From Sphingopyxis soli (GTDB lineage: Bacteria; Pseudomonadota; Alphaproteobacteria; Sphingomonadales; Sphingomonadaceae), in contig NZ_JAFMTR010000085.1 of the NCBI RefSeq assembly GCF_018682675.1, positions 1 through 47,609 of the forward strand: DNA of 47,609 nucleotides, given 5' to 3'. Below are positions 8,526 through 18,300 of this stretch, piece by piece. A program made the position numbers and the translations under genes. The notes under the pieces were generated by a model that was given only the letters and a program-made list of their open reading frames with translations, did no database searches and had not been told where the DNA came from. Numbering within the stretch: the stretch's first letter is position 1; every line of letters starts with the position of its first letter.

Positions 8526-9881
8526 ATGGCAGTTTCGGATCACGTCGACTTTCCGACGTTTATGGAAGGGGTGAAAAAGCGCAACCCCGGCCAGGATGAG
8601 TTCGTGCAGGCGGTCCAGGAGGTCGCCGAAGATATTTTCGATTTCATCGCCGACAAGGAAGAATATCACGCGCAACAGATATTGCGGCGCATCGCCGAGC
8701 CCGACCGGGTCGTGTCCTTCCGCGTGTGCTGGGAGGATGACGCCGGCAATATTCGCGTGCAACGCGGCTGGCGCGTCCAGAACAACAACGCGATCGGCCC
8801 GTACAAGGGCGGAATCCGCTTTCACCCGAGCGTGACCGAAAGCGTCCTCAAATTCCTCGCCTTCGAGCAGACCTTCAAGAACGCGCTCACCGGACTGCCG
8901 ATGGGCGGCGGCAAGGGCGGCTCGAATTTCAATCCCAAGGGCAAGAGCGTGCGCGAAATCATGCGCTTCTGCCAGAGCTTCATGACGGAACTCTATCGCC
9001 ACATCGGCGCCGACGTCGACGTGCCCGCGGGCGACATCGGCGTGGGCGGGCGCGAGATCGGCTTCATGTTCGGCCAGTACAAGCGCATCACCAACGAATT
9101 CACCGGCGTCCTCACGGGCAAGGGGCTCGAATGGGGCGGCTCGCTGATCCGCACGGAGGCGACCGGCTATGGCGCGGTCTATTTCCTCGCCAACATGCTC
9201 GCGGCCAAGGGGCAGGACCTGACCGGCAAAACCGCCGTCATCTCGGGCTCGGGCAATGTCGCGACGCACGCGGCGGAAAAGATCGTCCAGCTTGGCGGCA
9301 AGGTGCTCACCCTGTCCGATTCGGGCGGCTTCATCCACGATCCCGACGGCATCACGCAGGAGAAGATCGACTGGGTGAAGGCGCACAAGACGCACCGCCG
9401 CGGCCGGATCGAGGACTATTGCGACGAGTTCAAAGGCGCGAGCTTCACCGCAGGCAAGACCCCGTGGGGCGTTCCCTGCGACGTCGCGCTGCCGTGCGCG
9501 ACGCAGAACGAGTTGCTCGGCGAGGATGCGAGGACGCTGGTCGCCAACGGCTGCATCGCGGTCAGCGAAGGCGCCAACATGCCGACGAACCTCGAGGGCG
9601 TGCATCATTTCAAGCATGCGAAGATCATGTTCGCGCCCGGCAAGGCGGCGAATGCGGGCGGCGTTGCCGTCTCGGGCCTCGAGATGAGCCAGAACAGCGA
9701 GCGCCGCAGCTGGAAGGAAGAAGAGCTGCAACAGATGCTCAAGGACATCATGGCGGGCATCCACAAGAGCTGTCTGACCTATGGCGACCAGGGCGGAGGC
9801 TATATCGATTATGTGAAGGGCGCGAACATCGCGGGCTTCAAGAAGGTCGCCGACGCGATGTTGGCATTCGGAGTGGTGTAA
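8526..9881 (+). CDS. gdhA: NADP-specific glutamate dehydrogenase
   Basis: A 451-residue protein, close to the roughly 447 residues of E. coli GdhA. The glutamate/2-oxoglutarate domain contains PMGGGKGGS with the catalytic lysine near residue 127, and the Rossmann domain has the nucleotide loop SGSGNVATHA. The enzyme makes glutamate from 2-oxoglutarate and ammonia in the cytoplasm, linking nitrogen assimilation to the proline-derived glutamate of the neighbouring put genes. A strong GGGGGAGGGG precedes the ATG. Only 48 bases separate it from the cytochrome operon, with a small GGCGC/GCGCC hairpin (9893-9906) lacking a T-run, so partial read-through into the next genes is possible. Confidence 0.95.
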   Translation: MAVSDHVDFPTFMEGVKKRNPGQDEFVQAVQEVAEDIFDFIADKEEYHAQQILRRIAEPDRVVSFRVCWEDDAGNIRVQRGWRVQNNNAIGPYKGGIRFHPSVTESVLKFLAFEQTFKNALTGLPMGGGKGGSNFNPKGKSVREIMRFCQSFMTELYRHIGADVDVPAGDIGVGGREIGFMFGQYKRITNEFTGVLTGKGLEWGGSLIRTEATGYGAVYFLANMLAAKGQDLTGKTAVISGSGNVATHAAEKIVQLGGKVLTLSDSGGFIHDPDGITQEKIDWVKAHKTHRRGRIEDYCDEFKGASFTAGKTPWGVPCDVALPCATQNELLGEDARTLVANGCIAVSEGANMPTNLEGVHHFKHAKIMFAPGKAANAGGVAVSGLEMSQNSERRSWKEEELQQMLKDIMAGIHKSCLTYGDQGGGYIDYVKGANIAGFKKVADAMLAFGVV

Positions 9882-9929
9882 GTCGCAGTCTAGGCGCAAA
9901 AGCGCCAGGCGGGAAAAGGGGACACAGGC

Positions 9930-11390
9930 ATGACGACCGACGCGATTGTGGGGCGCGGCGAACGACCGTGGGCGACCGTCTGGACGCTCGCGGCGTTGCT
10001 GCTGGCGCTGACGATCGCCGCGATCGTCGCGGCGCCTCCCGCGCGTTCGCAAGGCGAGGCCGGCGGCCGTTATACCGGGGTCGCCTCGTGCGCCGGGTCG
10101 ACCTGTCACGGCCGGATGGAGGGCGACGGCACGGTCGTCCGCCAGGACGAGCTGATGCGCTGGCAGGAACCCTCGACACCCGGCGGCGCGCACAGCCGCG
10201 CCTGGGCGGTGCTCAGCAACAGTCGCAGTCAGTTCATCGCGAAGAATCTCGGGATCGGCGATCCGTCCACCGCGCCGATGTGCCTCGGCTGCCACAGCAC
10301 GCAGGGCGCGATCGTCGCGCCGGGCGGCGCGCGGCGCGGGTCGGTTCCGCTCGAGGACGGGGTCGGCTGCGAATCGTGCCACGGGCCCGCAGGCGGCTGG
10401 ATCGCGAGCCACTATGCGGGCGTGGGCGCCAACGCCAACCCCGATGCCGAGATGCGCGAGAAGCATCTTTCCAACCTCCGCGCCGGGCTCTGGAAGCTCG
10501 AGGACCCGGTGGTCCGCGCGGGGGTGTGCGTCGATTGCCACTTCGGCTCGGCGGGCGAGGGGCAGTTCGTCACCCACCGCATCATGGCGGCGGGGCACCC
10601 GCGCATTTCGTTCGAGCTCGATCTCTTCTCCTCGCTGCAGGCGCATCATCAGGAAGATGCCGACTATGGCTGGCGCAAGTTCGGCGCCGGTTCGGGACGC
10701 ACCAACCATGTCCAGATGTGGGCGGTCGGGCAGGCGGTCGCGCTCGAACGCAGCCTCGCGCTCTTCCAGTCGCGGCGCGGGACCGAGGGGATGTTTCCCG
10801 AATTCTACTTCCTCGACTGCCATAGCTGCCACCGCCGCATCTACGACCAGGCGAAGCCGGTGAAGACCAGCCTCGACAATCCGGGACGGGCGAACATCCC
10901 CGAAGGGATGCCGCCCTATAATGACGAGAATCTGATCATGCTCTCGGCCGCGGCACGCGTCGCGGCGCCCGCGCTCGCCGACCAGCTCGCGGTGCGGACC
11001 GCCGCCTTCCACAAGGCGATGACCATCGACCGCGCGAGTGCGGTGAGCGCCGCTGCGCAGCTCCAGCAGACGGTGTCGGCGCTGAAGGCCGCCTTTGCCG
11101 CGCGCAGCTTTTCGGGCGCCGACGCCTTCGCGCTTGTCGATGCGATTTCGGCGAAGGCCGTAAGCGACCGGCTGACCGATTATTCGGGGTCGCAGCAGGC
11201 GGTAATGGGGGTCGACACGCTGCTCAACGCGATGGTGTCGTCGGGCCGGATCACCGTCGGCGCCGCCGCCGGAATCCGCGCCGACATCGACCGCGCCTAC
11301 ACCGCGGTCAAGGATCCGAATGCGTTCCGCCCTGCCGATTTCCAGGCCTCGCTGGGGAGCGCGGTGCGCGCGATCGGGGCGCTGCGGTAA
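9930..11390 (+). CDS. Periplasmic or membrane-anchored five-haem cytochrome c
   Basis: A 486-residue protein with an N-terminal hydrophobic segment (about 15-36) followed by PPARS, a signal peptide or anchor. Haem c sites are CAGSTCH (54-60, a CX4CH spacing) and four CXXCH: CLGCH (118-122), CESCH (147-151), CVDCH (200-204) and CHSCH (297-301). Many further histidines (for example in SHY, AGHPR and QAHHQ) could be axial ligands. The sites lie in the first 300 residues, in a c554-like style; the last 170 residues are helical and haem-free. It is the first gene of a four-gene cluster, only four bases before the next start. An electron carrier role is clear; redox partner and substrate are not. 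Confidence 0.85.
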   Translation: MTTDAIVGRGERPWATVWTLAALLLALTIAAIVAAPPARSQGEAGGRYTGVASCAGSTCHGRMEGDGTVVRQDELMRWQEPSTPGGAHSRAWAVLSNSRSQFIAKNLGIGDPSTAPMCLGCHSTQGAIVAPGGARRGSVPLEDGVGCESCHGPAGGWIASHYAGVGANANPDAEMREKHLSNLRAGLWKLEDPVVRAGVCVDCHFGSAGEGQFVTHRIMAAGHPRISFELDLFSSLQAHHQEDADYGWRKFGAGSGRTNHVQMWAVGQAVALERSLALFQSRRGTEGMFPEFYFLDCHSCHRRIYDQAKPVKTSLDNPGRANIPEGMPPYNDENLIMLSAAARVAAPALADQLAVRTAAFHKAMTIDRASAVSAAAQLQQTVSALKAAFAARSFSGADAFALVDAISAKAVSDRLTDYSGSQQAVMGVDTLLNAMVSSGRITVGAAAGIRADIDRAYTAVKDPNAFRPADFQASLGSAVRAIGALR

Positions 11391-11394
11391 AGAT

Positions 11395-13371
11395 ATGCAA
11401 AACACATCCCGCCTCTTTCGTTCGGTGGCCTCCGTCGCGGCTGCCTCGCTCCTGCTCGCCTCCTGCGGCGGCGGCGGGGGAGGCGGCGGCACGCCGACCC
11501 CGGCGCCGACGCCGACACCCACCCCGACACCGACCGGCGGGCTGTTCACGCCGCCCGCTGCCGAATCGCTGAGCGTGACCGAGGTCCAGACGATCCTCGC
11601 CAATGCGATATCGGAGGCGCAGGCGCGCGGGTTGCCGTCGGTGATCGCGGTGACCGACCGCGTCGGCAACGTCCTCGCGGTCTTCCGAATGAACGGCGCC
11701 CGGCCGACCGCGACCACGTCGCCCGCGCCGAACGGCCAGAATATCGACGCCCAGAATGTCACCTTCCCGGCGGAGGGCGGCGCGATCGCGAAGGCGATCA
11801 CCGGCGCCTATCTGTCGAGCGGCGGCAACGCCTTTTCGACGCGCACCGCGAGCCAGATCGTCCAGGAACATTTCCCGCCCGCGCCGACCACTGTCGGGCT
11901 CGAAAGCGGGCCGCTGTTCGGGGTGCAGTTCAGCCAGCTTCCGTGCAGCGATTTCTCGTCGCGCTTCGGCGCCGCGGGCAACGCCGCGCTGATCGGGCCG
12001 AAACGCTCGCCGCTCGGCCTCGCCGCCGATGCGGGCGGGCTACCGCTCTACAAGAATGGCGTGCTCGTCGGCGGCATCGGCGTGATGGGCGACGGCGTCT
12101 ATGGCAGCGACCCCAATATCCTCGATGTCGAGAATGATCCCGAGGAGTTCATCGCGCTCGCCGGCACGCGGGGATTCGAGGCGCCGGCGGCGATCACCGC
12201 CGACAAAATCAGCGTCGATGGCACGACCTTGCGCTTCTCCGACGCGACCTTGGCCGGCGTGATGTCGAGCGGCGGCGCCAGCTTCGCCTCTTTCAATGGA
12301 ACCGCGGGCAATCTCGTCGCGGTTCCCGGCTATGCCGCCGCGGCTGTCACGGCCGGCGTTGCCTATGGCACCGAGGCGTCGGGCATTCGTGCCTCGACGC
12401 CGGCAGAATTCTCGAACCGCGATGCGTTCATCTTCACCGACGGCAGCGGTAACAACCGCTATCCGATCCGCGCGGCCACCGACGGCGCGGCGGTCGCCAC
12501 CCCGCTTTCGCAGGCCGAAGTGCGCGCGGTGCTCGAAGAGGCGTTCACGGTGATGAGCCGCGCGCGCGCGCAGATCCGCAAACCGCTCGACAGTCGCGCG
12601 CAGGTCACGATCACCGTCGTCGACACCTTCGGCACCCCGCTCGGCATGGTCCGCTCGCCCGACGCCCCGATCTTCGGGTCCGATGTGTCGTTGCAGAAGG
12701 CACGCACGGCCGCCTTTTTCTCGAACCCCAACGCAGGCGCCGAACTCAGCGCCAATGCCAGCGCCGATATCCGGCAGTTCGTGACCGCGGTGCGAACGTT
12801 CCTGAACAATCCGGCGGCGCTGACGGGAACGATCGCCTTTCCCGACCGCGCGGGCGGCAATCTGTCGCGCCCCTATTTCCCCGATGGCGAAGTCGGGCGA
12901 CCGAACGGCCCTTTCTCGCGCCCGATCGCGCAATTCAACCCCTTCTCGACCGGGCTCCAGTCGGCGCTGATCATCGGCAACCTCGGCCAGCATGTCGGTT
13001 TCCTGCAGGGCGCGAATCCCGACACGCCGGCGCGTTGCACGACCCTGCCCGATGTCGCTGCGGGACAGAACCGGCTGCAGAACGGCATCCAGATCTTTCC
13101 CGGCTCGGTGCCGATCTATCGCGGCAGCACGCTGGTGGGAGGTATCGGCGTGTCGGGCGACGGTATCGACCAGGACGATATGATCAGCTTCCTCGGCACG
13201 CATAATGGCGGGGCGAGGGTCGGCGGGATCGGCAATGCCCCGATGGCGATCCGGTCGGACAATGTCGTCGTGACGCTCGCCGACGGCAAGACAGTGCGGC
13301 TGCGTTATGTCGGCTGTCCGTTCGCGCCCTTCCTCGACACCAATCAGCAAAATGTCTGTCAGGGGCTTTAG
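11395..13371 (+). CDS. Lipoprotein with two HbpS/GlcG-like haem-binding modules
   Basis: A 658-residue protein. The signal peptide ends in the lipobox LLAS-Cys24, with Gly at +2, which favours outer-membrane sorting. A glycine run and a Thr-Pro linker (about 25-48) follow. Two copies of a GlcG/HbpS-like (PF03928-type) pattern are seen. Each has a long helix (LSVTEVQTILANAI at 56; LSQAEVRAVLEEAF at 371) and a later GG-I-G-V-x-GDG loop (VLVGGIGVMGDG near 223; TLVGGIGVSGDG near 576). HbpS-type domains bind or sense haem, and family members often occur with redox enzymes. Placement among cytochromes suggests a surface or periplasmic haem-binding or scaffold role. Start ATG 11395 follows the cytochrome stop closely. 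Confidence 0.75.
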   Translation: MQNTSRLFRSVASVAAASLLLASCGGGGGGGGTPTPAPTPTPTPTPTGGLFTPPAAESLSVTEVQTILANAISEAQARGLPSVIAVTDRVGNVLAVFRMNGARPTATTSPAPNGQNIDAQNVTFPAEGGAIAKAITGAYLSSGGNAFSTRTASQIVQEHFPPAPTTVGLESGPLFGVQFSQLPCSDFSSRFGAAGNAALIGPKRSPLGLAADAGGLPLYKNGVLVGGIGVMGDGVYGSDPNILDVENDPEEFIALAGTRGFEAPAAITADKISVDGTTLRFSDATLAGVMSSGGASFASFNGTAGNLVAVPGYAAAAVTAGVAYGTEASGIRASTPAEFSNRDAFIFTDGSGNNRYPIRAATDGAAVATPLSQAEVRAVLEEAFTVMSRARAQIRKPLDSRAQVTITVVDTFGTPLGMVRSPDAPIFGSDVSLQKARTAAFFSNPNAGAELSANASADIRQFVTAVRTFLNNPAALTGTIAFPDRAGGNLSRPYFPDGEVGRPNGPFSRPIAQFNPFSTGLQSALIIGNLGQHVGFLQGANPDTPARCTTLPDVAAGQNRLQNGIQIFPGSVPIYRGSTLVGGIGVSGDGIDQDDMISFLGTHNGGARVGGIGNAPMAIRSDNVVVTLADGKTVRLRYVGCPFAPFLDTNQQNVCQGL

Positions 13372-13374
13372 CGG

Positions 13375-15312
13375 GTGAGCGTCGACGTCAGCCTGCTGCC
13401 GATCATTGCGACCCTCGCGGCGCAAGGCGCGTCCGCGGCCGAGGTGCCTCCTGCGCCGCCTGCGGCCGATCCGGTCACGGCTGACGAAAGCATTGCCCAG
13501 GGTGCGGAGGCGCCGCCGGTCGAGGAACTGACGCCGCCGCCGCCCCCCGTCGACTGGCAGGAGGTGATCAAGGACGATCTCGTCACCCAGATCATCGAGG
13601 GGCGACGCCGCCCCGGCTATATTCCCGACCTTCCCGACCAGTTGACCCAGGACAATGTCGGCGCACTGCGCCCGCCGCCGCCGCAGGCCTTTCCGGGGAT
13701 CGAGGACCAGCTTCCGGTCCCCGACCGCTGGCGGCTGATCGAGACGCTGGGCGTCGTCAAGGAACGCTGGTTCGACCCCTATCACCAGAATACGTTGAAG
13801 GGCGACCGGCCGATCAACCGCGACAAGGTCAAATGGTTGCCGATCAAGGGCGACGACTGGTTCTTTGTCGCCAATGCCGTGTCCGACACGGTGTTCGAAC
13901 CGCGCACCTTCCCGATCCCCGTCGGCGTCCAGACGACTTCGCGCCCCGGCAGCATCGACGTGTTCGGCAAGAACCGCAGCTTTGTGTTCGCGCAGACCTT
14001 CATCGCCGGCGCCGCGCTGATCAAGGGATCGACCGCGTTCAAGCCGCCCGACATCGAATATCGCGTGACGCTCGCCTATCAGGCCAATTATGTCGACGTG
14101 CCCGAACGGCGCGTCCTCGACGTGCGTCCGTCGAAACCGAGCCACCGCTACGACAGCTTCCTCGGCGTGCAGGAACTGTTCGTCGACAAGCACCTCGGCA
14201 ACGACAGCGACCGCTACGATTTCCATTCGATCCGCATCGGCATCCAGCCGTTCCAGAGCGATTTCCGCGGCTTTCTGTTCAACGACAGCCAGCTCGGCAT
14301 CCGCCTGTTCGGCAACCGCGACAACAACCGGTTTCAATATAATGTTGCGGCCTTCTGGCGGCTCGAGAAGGATACCAACAGCGGCCTCAATGATATCACC
14401 CAGACGCCGCGCGACGATTTCATCTTCACCGCTAATCTTTATCGTCAGGATTTCCCGTTCGTCGGGCTGACCAGCCAGGTCAGCGTGACCTACAATATGA
14501 ACCGCGAAAAGAAGGACGTGCAGATCGACCATAACGGTTTCCCTGTGCGGCCGGCGCTGCTCGGCGATCTGCGCGGTCGCGAATATGACGTCGCCTATCT
14601 CGGCTACAGCGCCGACGGCCGCATCGGGCGGATCAACGTCACGGCAAGCTTCTATGCAGCGCTCGGCGAGGACCGGAACAGCTTCTTCACCAGCAAACCC
14701 GCAAAGATCCGCGCGGGCTTTGCCGCGGCCGAACTCAGCTACGACCATGACTGGATGCGCTTCCGCCTCTCGGGCCTCTACGCCAGCGGCGACCGCAACC
14801 CGTACAACAATGTCGAGGGCGGGTTCGACGCGATCTTCGAAAATCCGATCTTCGGCGGCGCCGACACCAGCTACTGGATTCGCCAGACGATTCCCTTCGC
14901 GGGCGGCGGGCGCGTCATCTCGATCAATGGCCGCAACGGCATATTGAACTCGCTGCGCTCGTCGAAGGAAGAGGGGCAGTCGAACTTCAACAATCCGGGC
15001 ACGGTGTTCGTCGGCGCGGGCGCCGATTTCGACCTCTCGCCCGAAACGCGCGTCAGCTTCAACGCCAACCACCTCTGGTTCGACAATACGAAGGTGCTCC
15101 AGAACCTCCGCGTCGAGGGCTCGATCCCCAAGGATATCGGGTTCGACCTGTCGGTGGCGGGGATCTGGCGACCGAAGGCGACGCAGAATATCGTCGGGCG
15201 CCTCAGCGCCGCGGTTCTCCTTCCGGGTAAGGGGTTCAAGGATTTGTTCGACAACAAGGAACGCGACAAGGCCTATGTCTCGATCCTTGCCAATGTGATC
15301 GTGAGTTTCTGA
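13375..15312 (+). CDS. Outer-membrane beta-barrel protein, candidate electron-conduit porin
   Basis: A 645-residue protein with a weak signal sequence ending ASA-AEV, a proline-rich periplasmic segment (about 22-75), and then many alternating amphipathic strands. It ends in NVIVSF, a terminal Phe typical of BAM-folded barrels. There are no cysteines, so no CXXC as in Shewanella MtrB. Aromatic girdles such as YNVAAFWRL and FIFTANLYRQDF fit transmembrane strands. It lies between the haem-binding lipoprotein and the ten-haem cytochrome with 3-base gaps on both sides, in the same reading frame as both. By context it may sheathe a cytochrome across the outer membrane, but homology to MtrB/PioB could not be tested. 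The GTG start has AGGGG nine bases upstream. Confidence 0.75.
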   Translation: MSVDVSLLPIIATLAAQGASAAEVPPAPPAADPVTADESIAQGAEAPPVEELTPPPPPVDWQEVIKDDLVTQIIEGRRRPGYIPDLPDQLTQDNVGALRPPPPQAFPGIEDQLPVPDRWRLIETLGVVKERWFDPYHQNTLKGDRPINRDKVKWLPIKGDDWFFVANAVSDTVFEPRTFPIPVGVQTTSRPGSIDVFGKNRSFVFAQTFIAGAALIKGSTAFKPPDIEYRVTLAYQANYVDVPERRVLDVRPSKPSHRYDSFLGVQELFVDKHLGNDSDRYDFHSIRIGIQPFQSDFRGFLFNDSQLGIRLFGNRDNNRFQYNVAAFWRLEKDTNSGLNDITQTPRDDFIFTANLYRQDFPFVGLTSQVSVTYNMNREKKDVQIDHNGFPVRPALLGDLRGREYDVAYLGYSADGRIGRINVTASFYAALGEDRNSFFTSKPAKIRAGFAAAELSYDHDWMRFRLSGLYASGDRNPYNNVEGGFDAIFENPIFGGADTSYWIRQTIPFAGGGRVISINGRNGILNSLRSSKEEGQSNFNNPGTVFVGAGADFDLSPETRVSFNANHLWFDNTKVLQNLRVEGSIPKDIGFDLSVAGIWRPKATQNIVGRLSAAVLLPGKGFKDLFDNKERDKAYVSILANVIVSF

Positions 15313-15315
15313 CCG

Positions 15316-18300
15316 ATGGCGCGCAAGCTCTTCGCTCTCTTCGCTTTTCTGGTGATGGCGCTGGCGTTCGGCGGTCAGGCGGTACGCGCGTCGGAGGAGG
15401 AAAAGCCGGTCAAGGTCGTCTATCGCTTCACCCCGCCCGCGCCGAAGGAGCAGAGCGAGGCCGAGATGGCCGAGAAATCGGCGGGTTGCTACAGCTGCCA
15501 CGTCCGCACCGACCAGCCGACGATGCACAAGACGCCCGCGGTGAGGCTCGGCTGCACCGATTGCCACGGCGGCGATTCGACCTCGCCCGCAGCCTTCGGC
15601 AAACCCGAACTCGGCTATGAAAGCGCCTATAATCTCGCAGCGAAGAAGGCCGCGCACCCGCAACCGACCCTGCCCGGCGCGTGGGGCGACAGTCCCGCGA
15701 ACCCGAAGCGCAGCTATACGCTGCTCAACAAGGAAGCGCCCGAATATATCCGCTTCGTGAACCCCAGCGACTATCGCGTCGCGCGGGAAGCATGCGGAGC
15801 CTGCCACCTCGAGGTGATCGAGGCGACCGAGCGTTCGCTGATGTCGACCGGCGCGATGCTGTGGGGCGGCGCGGCGTATAACAACGGCATCGTCCCCTAT
15901 AAGAACTATATATTCGGTGAGGCCTATACGCGCGACGGCAAGCCGGCGTGCCTCCTTTCGCCCTCGTCGCGGCTGACGAAAGAGGAATATGCCGAGGCGT
16001 GCAAGCCGAGCTTCGGTTTCGACAAGATCCTGACCGACGCCGAGAAGAAGCGCGGCGCGCTCGCAAAAATGTATCCGCTCCCGCGCTGGAGCGTGATTCC
16101 GCCCGGCGACGTCTTCCGCGTGTTCGAGCGCGGCGGACGCAATATCAACACCCAGTTCGCGGAAATCGGCCTGCCGAACCCGACGGGCAGCATCCAGCGG
16201 CTCGAAGAGCCGGGCCGGCCCGATCTCAAACAGTCGAACCGTGGCCCCGGCACCGGGCTGCGCGTCGCGATCCCGGTGCTCAACATCCACAAGACGCGCC
16301 TCAACGATCCCTTCATGTGGTTCATGGGCACCAACGACCAGCCGGGCGACTATCGCCATTCGGGCTGCGCGGGATGCCACGTCATCTACGCCAACGACCG
16401 CGAGCCGCGGCACAGCCTGATCTATGCGCAATACGGCCGCGACGGCGAGACGGCGACGGTCGACCCGACGATCCGCGACCGCAAGTGGAAGCCCGAAAGC
16501 GACGAACATGGCGGCGGGCACGGCGACGGTCACGGCAGCGGCGGTTCGGACCATGGTGACGGTGCGAAGCATGCTCCCGATCCCGACCAGCATGGCGCGC
16601 TCGTCGACCCCGCCGCCGCAAAGGCCGGACCGCCGGCCCAGGCAAAGAAGGAACGCCTCGAATCGGGCCACCCGATCGGCCACGCCTTCACGCGGGCGAT
16701 CCCGACCGCGCAGTGCATGACCTGCCACATGCACCAGCCGAACATCTTCCTGAACTCCTATCTCGGCTACACGATGTGGGATTATGAATCCGACGCGCCG
16801 CAGATGTGGCCGGGACCGAACAGCACCGCGCCGCGCCCGCCGGGGATGAGCGACGAGGACTATCAGAAGAAATACAAGCAGCAGCATTATCCGACCGCGG
16901 CCGAGGTCCACAAGACGCTCGAACGCAATCCCGAGGGGGCGGCGACGCGCGGGCTATGGTCCGACGTCGAGTTCCTGCGCGACGTCTATGACGTCAACGA
17001 CACCAACCAGAACACCCAGTTCGCCGACTATCACGGCCACGGCTGGAACTTCCGCGGCATCTTCAAGCGCGACCGCAACGGCAATCTGCTCGATGCCGAG
17101 GGCAATATGTCGACCTATGGCACCGACAAGGCGCATATTGTCGACCCCGCCGATCCCGAGAAATGGCGCAAGAGCTGCAGCCACTATACCGAGGCGAAGG
17201 AGCGCGAGCTCTGCCTGTCGACCGCGGCCCCCGACGGCCGCGAGGGCAAATTCGTGCCGCCGGGCCTCAACCCCGGCAAGGCGGTGCACATGATGGACAT
17301 CCATGCCGAAAAGGGGATGCAGTGCGCCGACTGCCACTTCGCGCAGGATGCGCATGGCAACGGCTATATCCAGGGCGAGGTCGCGAACGCGGTCGAGATC
17401 GGGTGCAAGGATTGCCACGGCACCGCCGACGCGCTGCCGAACCTGCTGACGTCGAACGTCGCGGCGCGGCCGCAGGGCACCAATCTGGCGCTGCTCCGCA
17501 ATTCGGACGGCCGCCGCCGCTTCGAATTCCAGTATAACGACGATGGCGAGGTCACCGGCCTGATCCAGCGCTCGATCGTCGATCCGAAGCTCGAATGGCA
17601 GGTGAGCCTCGTCAAGCAGGCGGTGACCCCGGGGCCGCATTTCAATGCCAAGGCGGCGCGCGCGAAACTGATGTCGCGCTCGGGTGCCGACGACGGCAAG
17701 TTCGAATGGGGCCCCGGCGTCGCGAAGGAGGATCGCGCGCACGGCGACGACAAGATGACCTGCTTCACCTGCCACCTTTCCTGGACGACGAGTTGCGGCG
17801 GCTGCCATTTGCCGATCGAGGCGAACTGGAAGACCAAGATGCACCATTTCGAGGGGGAGGAGACGCGCAACTTTGCGACCTACAACCCGCAAGTGGCGCG
17901 CGACGAGATGTTCCAGCTCGGCCGCCACATGCTGACCAAGCCCGGCGAACCCGGTCCGAACGGCGAGGTGCGCGGGATCATCACGCCGGTACGATCTACC
18001 TCGGCACTGATCCTGTCGTCGACAAACCTCAATCGCGAGCGGATCTATGTGCAGCAGCCGCCGATTTCGGCCGCGGGCTTCTCGAGCCAGGCCTTCGCAC
18101 CGCACTTCCCGCACACGGTACGGCGGCAGGAAACCAAGCAATGCACCGACTGCCACCTGTCCGAAGCCGACGACAATAATGCGATCATGTCGCAGCTCTT
18201 GCTGATGGGCACCAATTTCGTGAACTTCGTCGGGCTCAACGTCTGGTCGGGACAGGAAGACAGTTTCCAGGCGACGCGCGTCACCGAATGGGACGAGCCG

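Noticed and set aside
11460..11545. CRISPR-like repeat in the lipoprotein gene
   Set aside because: It is an in-frame simple-sequence linker without spacers.
8364..11801. An 1145-residue minus-strand frame opposite gdhA and the five-haem cytochrome
   Set aside because: The plus-strand genes have conserved motifs; the minus frame is Arg/Ala-rich shadow.
13375..15312. Calling the barrel MtrB or PioB outright
   Set aside because: It lacks the N-terminal CXXC seen in Shewanella MtrB and similarity cannot be tested here; only the architecture is suggestive.
12040..16911. A 1623-residue open frame on the minus strand across the cytochrome operon
   Set aside because: It runs antisense to three genes with clear signal peptides, haem motifs and repeats; its product is Arg/Ala/Asp-rich without domains. 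It is a frame shadow of GC-rich coding sequence.
17170..17230. Extra Cys pair in the ten-haem cytochrome as an eleventh haem site
   Set aside because: The segment CSHYTEAKERELC has no CXXCH or CX4CH and a wrong His placement.
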